Shown here piece by piece: positions 39,248 to 48,778 of a stretch of DNA of 64,000 nt. Both the position numbers and the translations under genes were made by a program. Position 1 is the stretch's first letter. Every line of letters begins with the position of its first letter. The stretch covers positions 109,332 through 173,331 of the forward strand of contig NZ_BBQH01000018.1 of the NCBI RefSeq assembly GCF_018397995.1, written 5' to 3'. The notes under the pieces were generated by a model, which did not search any database, was not told where the DNA came from, and saw only the letters and a list, made by a program, of their open reading frames with translations. The DNA is from Rhizomonospora bruguierae. GTDB lineage: Bacteria; Actinomycetota; Actinomycetes; Mycobacteriales; Micromonosporaceae.

Positions 39248-40474
39248 TCACGTCCGGCTCCATCCGCCCGTGGGGCGTGCCGGCCGGTCCCGCCGGATGC
39301 TCCAGACAAGGAGCAGGACGACGATCGCGACAGCCACCAGGAGGCACAGTGCTCCGGCGGCCCACGGCAACAGTCCGACCAAGTCGTGGCGCCGCTGCGC
39401 GCTGCGCTGTTCGCCGCGCTGGGTGTCGTACGCCGCGAACACCGGGTTCGGCGCGTCGGCGGGCACCTGGGCGGTCAGCGCCCGAGCCGGGTCGATGACC
39501 CCGTAGCCGGTGGTGTCGTCGCGGCCCGGCGGGCCCACGTCGCGCGCCGTGGCGATGATGCGCTGGACCACCTCGCGGGCCGAGGCGTCCGGGTACCTGG
39601 CCCGGACCAGTGCCGCCAGGCCGGACACCAGCGCGGCGGAGTCGCTCGTGCCGTTGGAGTCGACGATCTCGCCGTCGATGTTCTTGCTCGTCACGCCCTT
39701 GCCCGGTGCGGCCACGGCCACGTACGGCTTGCGTTGGGTCTTCTGCCACGCGCGGTCGAAGCGATCGACTCCCCCGACGGCCAGCACGCCCGGGCAACTG
39801 GCCGGCTCCTCGGTGTGGTTCTCCCCGTTGCCGTCGTTGCCGGCGGCCGCCACGATCACGGCGTCGCGCTCGATCGCGTAGTCGATCGCCGATTGCATCC
39901 GGGGTGAGCAGGCGTCGAGGATCTGGATCCCGGACATCGACACGTTGATGACCTTCGCGCCATGGTCGGCCGCCCACCTGATGCCGGCGTGGAGCTGGTT
40001 GCCGGTGCTGGCCCTGACCGGCAGGATCGTCGCCTTCGGCGCCAGGCCGACCATGCCGCCGTCGCTGCCCCGGGCCGCCACCAGCAGGGCCATCGCCGTG
40101 CCGTGGCCGTTGAAGTCCCCGCGCCCGTCGCTGTCGTCCCGCTCGTCCTCGTCGGCGCCCAGGTCGACGCCCGGCAGGACGGCGTCACCGCGGATCTCGG
40201 GCAGGCGCCGCCCCTCGTCCACTCCGGTGTCCACGATGGCCACCGTGACGCCGGCGCCCTGCGAGATCGGCCAGACGTCGGTGCGGACCTTCCACGCCGA
40301 CAGGTACCACTGGCCCGGATGCGGCTTCGGCCCCGCGTCGGCGGACGCGGGCGCCGGCAGCGCGGGCGCGGCCACCGCGGCGGCGATCGCGACGGCCACG
40401 CGCGCCGTCCAGCGTCCAGCGGCGTGGGCCCGACCGGTCCGCCGGCCGCCGGTGTGACCCTTGTTCGAGCCCAA
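39248..40474 (-). CDS. Mycosin-like subtilisin protease (S8), membrane-anchored
   Basis: About 408 residues. The signal peptide has a hydrophobic core VAVAIAAAVAAPALPAPASA. The catalytic triad lies in VAIVDTGVD (Asp), FNGHGTAMA (His) and NGTSDSAALVSGLAALV (Ser). The C-terminal transmembrane helix LLPWAAGALCLLVAVAIVVL ends in a basic tail. This is the architecture of MycP proteases of type VII secretion, which process or stabilise the secretion channel. No ESX genes are adjacent, so it is an orphan here. TTG 40474 is chosen for the GGAGGAGAGG upstream; GTG 40510 and TTG 40540 are in-frame alternatives. Confidence 0.85.
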   Translation of the reverse strand: MGSNKGHTGGRRTGRAHAAGRWTARVAVAIAAAVAAPALPAPASADAGPKPHPGQWYLSAWKVRTDVWPISQGAGVTVAIVDTGVDEGRRLPEIRGDAVLPGVDLGADEDERDDSDGRGDFNGHGTAMALLVAARGSDGGMVGLAPKATILPVRASTGNQLHAGIRWAADHGAKVINVSMSGIQILDACSPRMQSAIDYAIERDAVIVAAAGNDGNGENHTEEPASCPGVLAVGGVDRFDRAWQKTQRKPYVAVAAPGKGVTSKNIDGEIVDSNGTSDSAALVSGLAALVRARYPDASAREVVQRIIATARDVGPPGRDDTTGYGVIDPARALTAQVPADAPNPVFAAYDTQRGEQRSAQRRHDLVGLLPWAAGALCLLVAVAIVVLLLVWSIRRDRPARPTGGWSRT

Positions 40475-40594
40475 GACCTCTCCTCCGCTGACGACCTGCC
40501 TGCTCGTCACGAGCCTGGCCCCGCCCGGCGGCGCGGACAACGGGCTCGGACGGATCCGGATGAATCCGGATGGCCGGCAGGACGGCTCCCGGGG

Positions 40595-41670
40595 TCAGCC
40601 GCCCGTCATCGACAGCAGCCGGTCAAGGTCCTCGACCTCCGCCCGATTGCCCAGACCGGCGTGCACGGCCCGGGCACGGGACCAGGCATCCCGAGCGGCG
40701 GCCCGCGTGCCGGCCGCGTGGTGGGCATCGCCGAGGGAGCGCAGGATCCGTCCGCGCAGGGGCGGACCCTCCAACCCCTCCGCGATCGCCAGCACCTCGG
40801 TGCACAGCGCCACCGCCTGCTCGGGGCTCCCCTGCCTCAGGCACAGGTCGCCGAGGGCCTTGAGGGCCAGCGCCTGACCGAAGCCGACGCCGAGCCGGCG
40901 GCAGGCCACCAGCGCGGATTCGAGCGTCCGCCGCGCCTCCGGGTGGCTCTGGTCCGCGAGGACCTGGCCGAGCGTCAGCAGCGTCGCCGCCAGCGCGCTG
41001 GCGTGCTCACCATCATCCAGAATGGACAGAGCCTGCCGCAGGCGTACCTGCGCCGCGTCCAGGGCGCCCTGTTTTCGGTACAGCGCGGCGAGCGCCCGTA
41101 GGGTGACCGCCTCCCGCACCCGCAGCCCGTACCGGCCGGTGAGTTCCAGCGCCCGCAGGTAGGACGCCTCCGCCTCGCCGGCGCGCCCCTGGTGCGTCAG
41201 CGCGATACCCCGCGACAACCACAGGTCGCCGACACCACCGGCGCCGTCGCGTCGCCACCGGGCGTCAGCAGCTCGATCAGCTGCGCCACCGCCTTCTCCC
41301 GCCCGACGAAGTCGGCGACGTCGGCGGGCAGCAGCGCCGGCACCGGTCGGGCGAAAGCGTGAACCGTCGATGCCACGCCGGGCGGATCGCCGAGATCGGC
41401 CTGCTGGACGCGCCGGCACGCGTCCGCCCACCGCTGGACGGCCGCGGCGTCCGCACCGCAGGCGGCGACGAACCGCCGCACCACATCCAGCGCCAGCAGC
41501 CGGGACCGGTGCGCGCTCAGCGCGTCCGCCAGCGTGCTGCGCGGCACCCCGGACAGCCGGGCCAGCCGGTCGAACGATGGATTCCCGGCCCACGCCTTGA
41601 CCGCCCGGAGCCGGGCCACGAACGCCAGGGGGCTGTCCACCCCCACCGGATCAGGCGGGCCGATCGACAC
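40595..41670 (-). pseudogene. HTH-NB-ARC-TPR regulator with internal deletion
   Basis: From GTG 41670 one frame encodes a helix-turn-helix region ([40 protein letters not shown]) and the beginning of an NB-ARC ATPase ([20 protein letters not shown]). At about 41225-41245 the homology jumps, in another frame, to a C-terminal tetratricopeptide array ([40 protein letters not shown] and further repeats to the end). The Walker A and B motifs, some 1.5 kb, are missing. Intact relatives are large AfsR-type signalling regulators. The protein is not functional as a switch. Confidence 0.7.
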
Positions 41671-42244
41671 GCTTACGGAGTCTACCGAGCGGCCGACGGG
41701 TCTACCGTGGACGGTTCGGCCCGCTCGAACCCGGGTTGGGGTGGCCGGGCGAGAGCTCCCCCGGTTCCGCCCGATGACCCGGCCCCTGCTGTTGCCGGAG
41801 GCGTCCACGGCTGGCAGTCGCCCGTTCGGTTGCCGGCCGGTCCCGTCGTGACCGCGCGGACCGTTCCGCGCCGGGCCGCGGAGGAGACCGGAAGTGCCCG
41901 GCCCGCCCCCAGGGAGCGCCTCGCGTCCCGCACCCTGCGGAAGGCGGCGACGGCGGGCCGCGCACCGGCGTGTCGTATCCCACACGGCGGATTTCGGTGG
42001 CTGGCCTGCTCACCGAGGTCGCGTACCTTGGCTTTTGTGGGAGTTGAGGCCGCGCCGCGCCGAAAGCATGGGCCGAACGGCCTAGCTGCGGACGGGTCGT
42101 CTCCCATACAGTTCGGGCTGTCAGTACTTGATCATCTGGCTGCGACCGCGGCGCCGCCAGCGAAAGGGTTCGGCCGGCCGGGCGGGCGAGAGCGAGCGGC
42201 AGGGATCACCGCAGCCGCGAGCCGGAACCAGAGTTGGAGGAGAC
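41671..42244. other. Intergenic region upstream of pntA
   Basis: No gene is supported in these 574 bp. Open frames on both strands lack homology and ribosome binding sites. The last 130 bp are less GC-rich (CCATACAGTTCGGGCTGTCA and GTACTTGATCATCTGG) and presumably hold the pntAB promoter. GTTGGAGGAGAC at 42233-42244 is the pntA ribosome binding site. Confidence 0.4.
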
Positions 42245-43783
42245 GTGCTGATCGGGGTGCCCAGGGAGGGCCGACCGGGGGAGACGCGGGTGGCGGCGAC
42301 GCCGGCGACGGTGCGTCAACTCACCGGGCTCGGTTACGCGGTGGTCGTCGAGAGCGGCGCCGGGCTGGTCAGCAGCTTTCCGGACGAGTCCTACGCCGAG
42401 TCGGGCGCCCGGATCGGGTCGGCTTCCGAGGCGTGGTCGGCCGATGTGGTGCTGCACGTGGCCAAGCCGACCGCCGAGGAGGTTGCCCGGCTGCGCGACG
42501 GTGCCCTGCTGGTCAGCCTGCTGAGCCCGGCGCTGGACCCGGAGTTGGTCGAGGCGCTCGCCGCCCGGCCGGTCACCGCGCTGGCGATGGACGCCGTCCC
42601 CAGGATCTCGCGGGCCCAGTCGCTGGACGTGCTCAGCTCCATGGCCAACATCGCCGGGTACCGCGCGGTCGTCGAGGCCGCGCACGCGTTCGGCCGCTTC
42701 TTCACCGGCCAGGTGACCGCCGCCGGGAAGGTGCCCCCGGCCAAGGTGCTGGTGGTCGGCGCCGGCGTGGCGGGGCTGGCCGCGATCGGCACGGCGAGCA
42801 GCCTCGGCGCGATCGTGCGGGCCACCGACGTCCGGCCCGAGGTCGCCGAGCAGGTGCATTCGCTGGGGGGCGAGTACGTCGCCGTGCGGGCCGCCGAGCA
42901 GCAGGTCAGCACGGACGGCTACGCCCGGGAGATGTCCGAGGACTACAACCACCGGGCCGCCGAGCTCTACGCCGAGCAGGCCCGCGACGTCGACATCATC
43001 ATCACCACCGCGTTGATCCCCGGCCGGACCGCACCGAGGTTGATCACCGAGGAGATGGTCGCCAGCATGCGGCCGGGCAGCGTGATCGTCGACATGGCCG
43101 CCGCCCAGGGCGGCAACGTGGCCGGTTCGGTGCCCGACCGGGTCGTCACCACCGCCAACGGTGTGTCGATCATTGGCTACACCGACCTGCCCGGGCGGCT
43201 GCCGGCTCAGGCCTCGCAGCTGTTCGGCACCAACCTCGTCAACGTCATGAAGCTGCTGACCCCCGGCAAGGACGGGCAGGTCGTGCTCGACCTCGACGAC
43301 GTCGTGCAGCGGTCGATGACCGTCGTCCGCAACGGCGAGAAGCTCTGGCCCCCGCCGCCGGTGCAGGTCTCGGCGGCTCCGGTCGCCGCTCCCGCGCCCC
43401 GCCCCGCCACCCCGGCGCCGGCCGCGAAGCCGGCGGCCTCGCCCGCCCGGACGTTCGCCGTCGTGGGCCTCGCAGCGGCGCTGCTCTTTCTGGTCACCGC
43501 CTTCGCGCCGGATCGCCTGATCGAGAACTTCACCGTGTTCGCGCTGGCGATCGTGGTCGGGTTCTACGTGATCGGGCACGTGCACCACGCGCTGCACACC
43601 CCGCTGATGTCGGTGACCAACGCGATCTCCGGAATCATCGTGGTCGGCGCCCTGTTGCAGCTGGGCCACACCAGCGCGCTGGTCACGGTCCTCGCGTTCG
43701 TCGCGATCCTGATGGCCTCCATCAACGTTTTCGGCGGCTTCGCCGTGACCCGCCGCATGCTCCGCATGTTCACGAGGGGCTGA
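42245..43783 (+). CDS. pntA: NAD(P) transhydrogenase subunit alpha
   Basis: The 512-residue alpha subunit. The alanine-dehydrogenase-like NAD domain I (about 1-370) has [20 protein letters not shown], the Rossmann turn [17 protein letters not shown] and the [15 protein letters not shown] loop. An Ala/Pro linker leads to a C-terminal membrane domain with four hydrophobic segments (about 400-512). It is thus the fused single-polypeptide form rather than the split alpha1/alpha2. With PntB it couples proton movement to hydride transfer from NADH to NADP. GTG 42245 follows TTGGAGGAGAC; pntB starts 2 bp after the stop. Confidence 0.95.
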   Translation: MLIGVPREGRPGETRVAATPATVRQLTGLGYAVVVESGAGLVSSFPDESYAESGARIGSASEAWSADVVLHVAKPTAEEVARLRDGALLVSLLSPALDPELVEALAARPVTALAMDAVPRISRAQSLDVLSSMANIAGYRAVVEAAHAFGRFFTGQVTAAGKVPPAKVLVVGAGVAGLAAIGTASSLGAIVRATDVRPEVAEQVHSLGGEYVAVRAAEQQVSTDGYAREMSEDYNHRAAELYAEQARDVDIIITTALIPGRTAPRLITEEMVASMRPGSVIVDMAAAQGGNVAGSVPDRVVTTANGVSIIGYTDLPGRLPAQASQLFGTNLVNVMKLLTPGKDGQVVLDLDDVVQRSMTVVRNGEKLWPPPPVQVSAAPVAAPAPRPATPAPAAKPAASPARTFAVVGLAAALLFLVTAFAPDRLIENFTVFALAIVVGFYVIGHVHHALHTPLMSVTNAISGIIVVGALLQLGHTSALVTVLAFVAILMASINVFGGFAVTRRMLRMFTRG

Positions 43784-43785
43784 CC

Positions 43786-45192
43786 ATGACCGCCGTCTCC
43801 GCCGCCTCGGCGGCCTACATCGTCGCCGGCCTGCTGTTCGTCCTGAGCCTGGCCGGCCTGTCCAAGCATGAGACCGCCAGGTCCGGCATCGTCTACGGCA
43901 TCGCCGGCATGACGCTCGCGCTCGTGGCGACCGTCGGCCTGGCCTCCCGCAGCGTCGAGGCGTCCGCGATCGCGCTGATCGTCGTCGCGATGGCGCTCGG
44001 CGCCGGCATCGGCCTCTGGCGCGCCGCCAAGGTCGAGATGACCGGCATGCCCGAGTTGATCGCGCTGCTGCACAGCTTCGTCGGTCTGGCCGCGGTGCTG
44101 GTCGGCTGGAACGGATACCTGTCGGTCGAGCGCGGCGGCGCCGCGCAGACCGAGGTCGCACCCGAGTTGCTGGGCATCCACTCGGCCGAGGTGGTCATCG
44201 GCGTCTTCATCGGGGCGGTGACGTTCACCGGTTCGATCGTGGCGTTCCTCAAGCTGTCCGCCCGGATCAACAGCAACCCGCTGACGCTGCCGGGCCGCAA
44301 CTGGCTCAACGTCGGGGCGCTGGCCGCGTTCGTCGGCCTGACCGTCGCCTTCGTGGCGAGCCCGGGCCCGGGTGTGCTCGCCGCCGTCACGGTGCTCGCG
44401 CTGGCCCTCGGCTGGCATCTGGTCGCCTCGATCGGTGGCGGCGACATGCCGGTCGTGGTGTCGATGCTCAACAGCTACTCGGGCTGGGCCGCCGCGGCGT
44501 CGGGCTTCCTGCTCGACAACAACCTGCTGATCCTCACCGGCGCCCTGGTCGGCTCCTCCGGTGCGTACCTGTCGTACATCATGTGCCGGGCGATGAACCG
44601 GTCCTTCATCTCCGTCATCGCCGGGGGCTTCGGCAACGAGGGCGCCGTGGTCGCCGCGGCGGTGGAGGGCGAGCACACGCCGATCGTCGCCGAGGAGGCC
44701 GCCGATCTGCTGCGCACCGCCAAGTCGGTGATCATCACGCCCGGGTACGGGATGGCCGTGGCGCACGCGCAGGGCGCCGTCGCCGAGCTGACCCGGAAGC
44801 TGACCGATCAGGGGGTGGAGGTCCGTTTCGGCATCCACCCGGTCGCCGGGCGCCTGCCGGGGCACATGAACGTGTTGCTCGCCGAGGCGAAGGTCCCCTA
44901 CGACATCGTCCTGGAGATGGACGAGATCAACGACGACTTCGCGAACACCTCGGTCGTCCTGGTCATCGGGGCCAACGACACGGTGAACCCGGCCGCGCTG
45001 GAGGATCCCGGCAGCCCGATCGCCGGCATGCCGGTGCTGGCGGTGTGGGAGGCGGAGAAGGTGATCGTGTTCAAGCGGTCGATGAGCACCGGGTACGCCG
45101 GCGTCCAGAACCCGCTGTTCTTCCGCGAGAACACCCGGATGCTGTTCGGCGACGCCCGGGAGCAGGTCGAGGCCATTCTCAAGGCGCTGTGA
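43786..45192 (+). CDS. pntB: NAD(P) transhydrogenase subunit beta
   Basis: The 468-residue beta subunit. The N-terminal membrane domain (about 1-265) has eight to nine hydrophobic helices, including [20 protein letters not shown] and [20 protein letters not shown]. The C-terminal NADP-binding domain III (about 285-468) has [40 protein letters not shown] and [20 protein letters not shown]. It sits two bases after pntA and is co-transcribed with it. The enzyme supplies NADPH for biosynthesis. Confidence 0.96.
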   Translation: MTAVSAASAAYIVAGLLFVLSLAGLSKHETARSGIVYGIAGMTLALVATVGLASRSVEASAIALIVVAMALGAGIGLWRAAKVEMTGMPELIALLHSFVGLAAVLVGWNGYLSVERGGAAQTEVAPELLGIHSAEVVIGVFIGAVTFTGSIVAFLKLSARINSNPLTLPGRNWLNVGALAAFVGLTVAFVASPGPGVLAAVTVLALALGWHLVASIGGGDMPVVVSMLNSYSGWAAAASGFLLDNNLLILTGALVGSSGAYLSYIMCRAMNRSFISVIAGGFGNEGAVVAAAVEGEHTPIVAEEAADLLRTAKSVIITPGYGMAVAHAQGAVAELTRKLTDQGVEVRFGIHPVAGRLPGHMNVLLAEAKVPYDIVLEMDEINDDFANTSVVLVIGANDTVNPAALEDPGSPIAGMPVLAVWEAEKVIVFKRSMSTGYAGVQNPLFFRENTRMLFGDAREQVEAILKAL

Positions 45193-45206
45193 CGGTCGCG
45201 GCTTGC

Positions 45207-45224
45207 TGACTGGTGACTCAGTAA
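45207..45224. promoter_or_regulatory. TetR-type operator upstream of the CocE-family gene
   Basis: TGACTGGTGACTCAGTAA matches at 14 of 18 positions the perfect palindrome at 52904-52921 (TGACTGACCACTCAGTCA). It lies 22 bp upstream of the CocE-family gene, at a promoter position. The TetR regulator encoded just downstream of that gene is the natural candidate to bind it. This is an inference from similarity and location. Confidence 0.5.
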
Positions 45225-45246
45225 GGAGTGTCGTAGGCTCGGCCCG

Positions 45247-47226
45247 GTGAGCGGCGTACCAATGTGGATCCCGATGGATGACGGCGTGCGGCTGGCCGCC
45301 ACGCTGTACCTGCCGGCGGGCGGGGCGCCGGTCCCCTGCCTGCTCGAGACCCTCCCCTACCGCAAGGACGACGTGACCGCCTCCTACGTGGCCGACTACG
45401 AGCGGCTGCGGGACGAGTACGGGTACGCGGTGTGCCGGGTGGACCTGCGCGGCACGGGTTCCAGCGAGGGTGCCGCCACCGACGAGTACCCGGCCCGCGA
45501 GCAGGACGACCTCTGCGCGGTCATTGCCTGGCTGGCCGCCCAGCCGTGGTGCGACGGCGGGGTGGGCATGTTCGGCACCTCGTACTCCGGGTTCAACTCG
45601 ATCCAGGTGGCGGCGCGGCGGCCACCCGCGCTGAAGGCCATCGTGCCGGTCTACGCGACGGACGACCGGTACACCGACGACGTGCACTACCTCGGCGGCG
45701 CCCGCCGGCTGCTGGACCTGGTCGACTACCCCACGTACATGGTGGCGATGAACGCGCTGCCGCCCGTGCCGGAGGTGTTCGGCGCCGGGTGGCGCGAGGA
45801 GTGGAAACGCCGGATCGACGAGAACCCGCCGTGGCTGCTGCGCTGGACCGAGGAGCAGACCGGCGGCGGGTACTGGCGGCACGGCTCGCTGCGGCCGGAG
45901 TACGCGGCGGTCCGGGTCCCCACGATGATCGTGGCGGGCTGGGCGGACGGGTACCGCAACAACACCTTCCGCACGTACCAGGCGCTGACGGCGGCCGGTA
46001 CTCCGGTGCGCCTGCTGGCCGGGCCGTGGAGTCACATGTCGACGGCGACCGCGCTGCCCGGTCCGCACATCGACCTGACCGCGGAGATGGTCCGCTGGTG
46101 GGACCGGTGGCTGCGCGGGCGGGACACGGGCATCGGCGCCAGTACCGACGAGCCGGGCGGCGAACCGGCCATCGTCTACTTCGCACGGGAGTTCACCGCG
46201 CCGGAGCCGGACGCCGTGGTCGTCAACGGCCGCTGGCAGGCCGAGCGGGCGTGGCCGTCGCCGCGGGTGGCCGAGTGGGCACGGCCGCTGGACGGCGGGC
46301 CGGGCGGCGCGGAGCGGCCGAGCCCGATCGTCCACCGTGTACGGCCGGATGTCGGCACCGCCGCCTGGAACAGTTGCGCCGGGCAACTTCCCTACGGCCA
46401 GCCCACGGATCAGCGGTACGCGGACGCGGCCTGCCTCACCTGGGAGTGGCCGGCCGACGGGGACGGACTGGAACTGCTCGGCCACGCCCGGCTCGCGGCA
46501 CGGGTCGCCGCCGACCGTCCCGTCGCCAGCCTGGCGGCCCGCCTGTGCGACGTGGCGCCGGACGGCACCTCGGTGCTCATCACTCGCGGGCTGCTCAACC
46601 TGACCCACCGCGAGGGGCACGAGGAGCCGGTGCCGCTCACTCCCGGCGAGTTCGTGGACGCGACGGTCGAGTTGGAGGCGACCTCGTGGCGGGTCCGGCC
46701 CGGGCACCGGCTACGGCTCGCGGTGACCGGAGTGGACTGGCCGAACAGCATCGCCCCGCCCCGGCCGGTCACGCTGACCCTGGACGCGGGTGCGAGCACG
46801 CTCCACCTTCCGGTCGCCGCCGATGAGGCGGAGCCGGCACCCGCCGCGCTACCGCACCTGCCGCCACCGCCGGTGCCGGAGACCGCGGCCATCACCTGGC
46901 GGATCAGCGACGACGTGCTCGCCCGGGTCACCTCATGCACGGTGGACCACGGGTCGACGTACCCGGTCGTCGGGCCGGGTTCGTGCACCGACCGGTACAC
47001 CGGCACGGTGACCGTCGACCGCCGCACCTGGGGGCAGACCGCCACGTCCGGCGCGGTGTTCGAGATCGCGTGGCCGGGCCACCCGGTCGTCCGCGCCGAG
47101 GCCACGGTGGAGTTCCGGGCGGACGCGGACGGGTTCGACACCACGGTGACGGTCGCCGCGACCGAGGACGGCGCGTTGGTCGGCTCCCGCACCTGGCACC
47201 AGCGCCTCCGCCGCAACCTCGCCTGA
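45247..47226 (+). CDS. CocE/NonD-family hydrolase (S15 peptidase-like)
   Basis: A 659-residue protein of the Xaa-Pro dipeptidyl peptidase/cocaine esterase family. It has the opening MWIPMDDGVRLAATLYLPAG, an EDLPYRK-like LLETLPYRKDD segment, the nucleophile elbow GMFGTSYSGFNSIQ, and WSHMST carrying the catalytic His. The C-terminal jelly-roll domain (about 330-560; ITRGLLNLTHREGHEEPVPL) is typical, and an extra strand-rich extension follows. It hydrolyses acyl esters or X-Pro peptides; the substrate is unknown. No signal peptide is seen. A TetR gene follows 107 bp after the stop, with operator-like sequences at both promoters. Confidence 0.87.
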   Translation: MSGVPMWIPMDDGVRLAATLYLPAGGAPVPCLLETLPYRKDDVTASYVADYERLRDEYGYAVCRVDLRGTGSSEGAATDEYPAREQDDLCAVIAWLAAQPWCDGGVGMFGTSYSGFNSIQVAARRPPALKAIVPVYATDDRYTDDVHYLGGARRLLDLVDYPTYMVAMNALPPVPEVFGAGWREEWKRRIDENPPWLLRWTEEQTGGGYWRHGSLRPEYAAVRVPTMIVAGWADGYRNNTFRTYQALTAAGTPVRLLAGPWSHMSTATALPGPHIDLTAEMVRWWDRWLRGRDTGIGASTDEPGGEPAIVYFAREFTAPEPDAVVVNGRWQAERAWPSPRVAEWARPLDGGPGGAERPSPIVHRVRPDVGTAAWNSCAGQLPYGQPTDQRYADAACLTWEWPADGDGLELLGHARLAARVAADRPVASLAARLCDVAPDGTSVLITRGLLNLTHREGHEEPVPLTPGEFVDATVELEATSWRVRPGHRLRLAVTGVDWPNSIAPPRPVTLTLDAGASTLHLPVAADEAEPAPAALPHLPPPPVPETAAITWRISDDVLARVTSCTVDHGSTYPVVGPGSCTDRYTGTVTVDRRTWGQTATSGAVFEIAWPGHPVVRAEATVEFRADADGFDTTVTVAATEDGALVGSRTWHQRLRRNLA

Positions 47227-47260
47227 ACCGCTGCCACCCGGCCACCCGGCCGAGCGGTTC

Positions 47261-47280
47261 TTGACTGTTCCCACAGTCAA
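47261..47280. promoter_or_regulatory. Palindromic operator upstream of the TetR gene
   Basis: TTGACTG, a 6-base spacer and CAGTCAA form a perfect inverted repeat 54 bp upstream of the TetR start. The half-site TGACTG recurs at 45207 and 52904. It is a likely autoregulatory site. Confidence 0.6.
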
Positions 47281-47333
47281 CTGTGCCGCTAAGCCGACTG
47301 GGCGGCTCGCCCGGATCGGTTACCGTATGCCGC

Positions 47334-47936
47334 GTGACGAGACGCTCTGCCGAGGTGCGGCTGGACGCGCTGCTGCGCACCGCCTGCGACGTGATCGTTC
47401 GGCGGGGCCTGGCGAACACCCGAACGGCGGACGTGGCGCAGGCCGCCGGGGTCAGCCAGGCGCTCGTCTTCTACCACTTCACCACGAAGGAGCGGCTGCT
47501 CGCGCAGGCGTTCGCGTACGCGGCGGAGCAGGATCTGAGCCGCCTCGACGGCGTGCTCACCTCGACCGTGGCGCCGCTGGAGAAGCTCAGGAAGATTCTC
47601 AAGCTGTACGCGCCGACCGGCCGCTCCAAGTCGTGGGCAATGTGGATCGACGGGTGGTCCGAGTCGCTGCGCACGCCCGAACTGGAGAAGGTCTCCCGCC
47701 GGCTGGACCTGCGCTGGAAGGAGGCGTTCACCGAGGTGATCGCGGCCGGCGTGGCGGAGGGCACCTTCCGGTGCGACGACCCGAGCGGCGCGGCATGGCG
47801 GATCAGCGCGCTGGTGGACGGGCTGGCGGTGCAGGTGGCGGTGCACGAGCGGGTCATCACGCGCCGCCAGCTGGCCGAGTGGGTGCGCCTGACCACCGCC
47901 CGTGAACTGGGCCTGGAACCGGCCCAGCTCACCTGA
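47334..47936 (+). CDS. TetR-family regulator
   Basis: A 200-residue TetR/AcrR regulator. The N-terminal helix-turn-helix domain (about 8-55) has VRLDALLRTACDVIVRRGLA and TADVAQAAGVSQALVFYHFT. The C-terminal ligand domain resembles the BetI-like class (WAMWIDGWSESLRTPELEKV). GTG 47334 is chosen because the helix-turn-helix follows at the usual distance; an in-frame upstream codon would overlap the palindrome. It probably represses itself and the CocE-family hydrolase encoded upstream, on the evidence of shared operator half-sites. Confidence 0.88.
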   Translation: MTRRSAEVRLDALLRTACDVIVRRGLANTRTADVAQAAGVSQALVFYHFTTKERLLAQAFAYAAEQDLSRLDGVLTSTVAPLEKLRKILKLYAPTGRSKSWAMWIDGWSESLRTPELEKVSRRLDLRWKEAFTEVIAAGVAEGTFRCDDPSGAAWRISALVDGLAVQVAVHERVITRRQLAEWVRLTTARELGLEPAQLT

Positions 47937-47951
47937 GGGCGGCCGGCGCCG

Positions 47952-48728
47952 TCAGCAGCCGATGCGCGAGGTCGACAGGGCGATGTCGTCGTAGGTCAAG
48001 TCGAAGTGGTCCGGCTTCGGGCCACCCTGGTACAGCTGCCAGCCGATCTTGATGGTGTCCACCCGGGGCAGCACGAAGTCGACCGGGTTGCCGCCGTGGT
48101 CGGTGGTGCTGACGGTCAGGTCCGGCTTGGCCACGCCGTCGATCCAGACGCTGATCCGGTTCTTCGGCGCCTCCTGCCGCCACTCGACGCAGAGCCAGCG
48201 CCCCGCCACGCTGGGCGCGGACTCGCGCCAGTTCGTCCAGTCGCCGGTCGGCCCGCCGTCGGCGCCGACGCCCCACAGGTCCTTGCCCAGGGGCGGGACG
48301 TACTGCCCGCCGAGCGGGCGCACCACCTCGGCGGAGCCGCTACCGGTGGTCTCGACGAGCGTGTAGTGCGCCCAGTCCGGCGCGGTCGGGAACGCCTTGA
48401 CCCGCACCCGGAGCCGGCCGTAGAAGCTGTTCCCCGGCGCGGCGAAGTCCTGCACCTTCAGGAAGGCGTAGCCGTTGCCCTCGGTGTGCACCCGCAGCAC
48501 CCGGCCCTGGTGCGGCTCGTGGTCGATGGTCAGCGTACCGTGCCGGGTGTCGATGCCCCACGCGAGGCTACTGGCGCCGCCGAGGGGCTGGCGCTCGAAG
48601 TCCTCGCAGAACAGCAACTTGCTGTCGCGGCAACTGCCCGGGCCGCCCTTCCCCGTCGCGGGCGCGGCCGCGGACGCCGCGCCGCCGAACAGGATCAGCG
48701 CCACCACCGATAAGGACATCCACCGCAT
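47952..48728 (-). CDS. Secreted Cip1-like/polysaccharide-lyase-like protein
   Basis: A 258-residue exported protein. The signal peptide (1-22; LSVVALILFGGAASA) is followed by a single jelly-roll domain: KLLFCEDFERQPLGG, a TIDHEPHQGRVLRVHTEGNG strand pair, WLCVEWRQEAPKNRISVWID and VDTIKIGWQLYQGG. The FCEDFE opening, the paired cysteines and the length resemble the Cip1 family of plant-cell-wall-associated proteins (fungal, with bacterial homologues). The activity is unsettled. No carbohydrate-binding module is attached. ATG 48728 is used, with a second in-frame ATG at 48719. Confidence 0.7.
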   Translation of the reverse strand: MRWMSLSVVALILFGGAASAAAPATGKGGPGSCRDSKLLFCEDFERQPLGGASSLAWGIDTRHGTLTIDHEPHQGRVLRVHTEGNGYAFLKVQDFAAPGNSFYGRLRVRVKAFPTAPDWAHYTLVETTGSGSAEVVRPLGGQYVPPLGKDLWGVGADGGPTGDWTNWRESAPSVAGRWLCVEWRQEAPKNRISVWIDGVAKPDLTVSTTDHGGNPVDFVLPRVDTIKIGWQLYQGGPKPDHFDLTYDDIALSTSRIGC

Positions 48729-48778
48729 GCCAAGCCTCCCGCCATCCGCGACAAAGACGGGCGTCATTATTACAGAAG

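Noticed and set aside
43564..46707. Very long minus-strand frame over pntB and the CocE gene
   Set aside because: It is a shadow frame spanning two well-identified genes on the other strand, with no recognisable domain.
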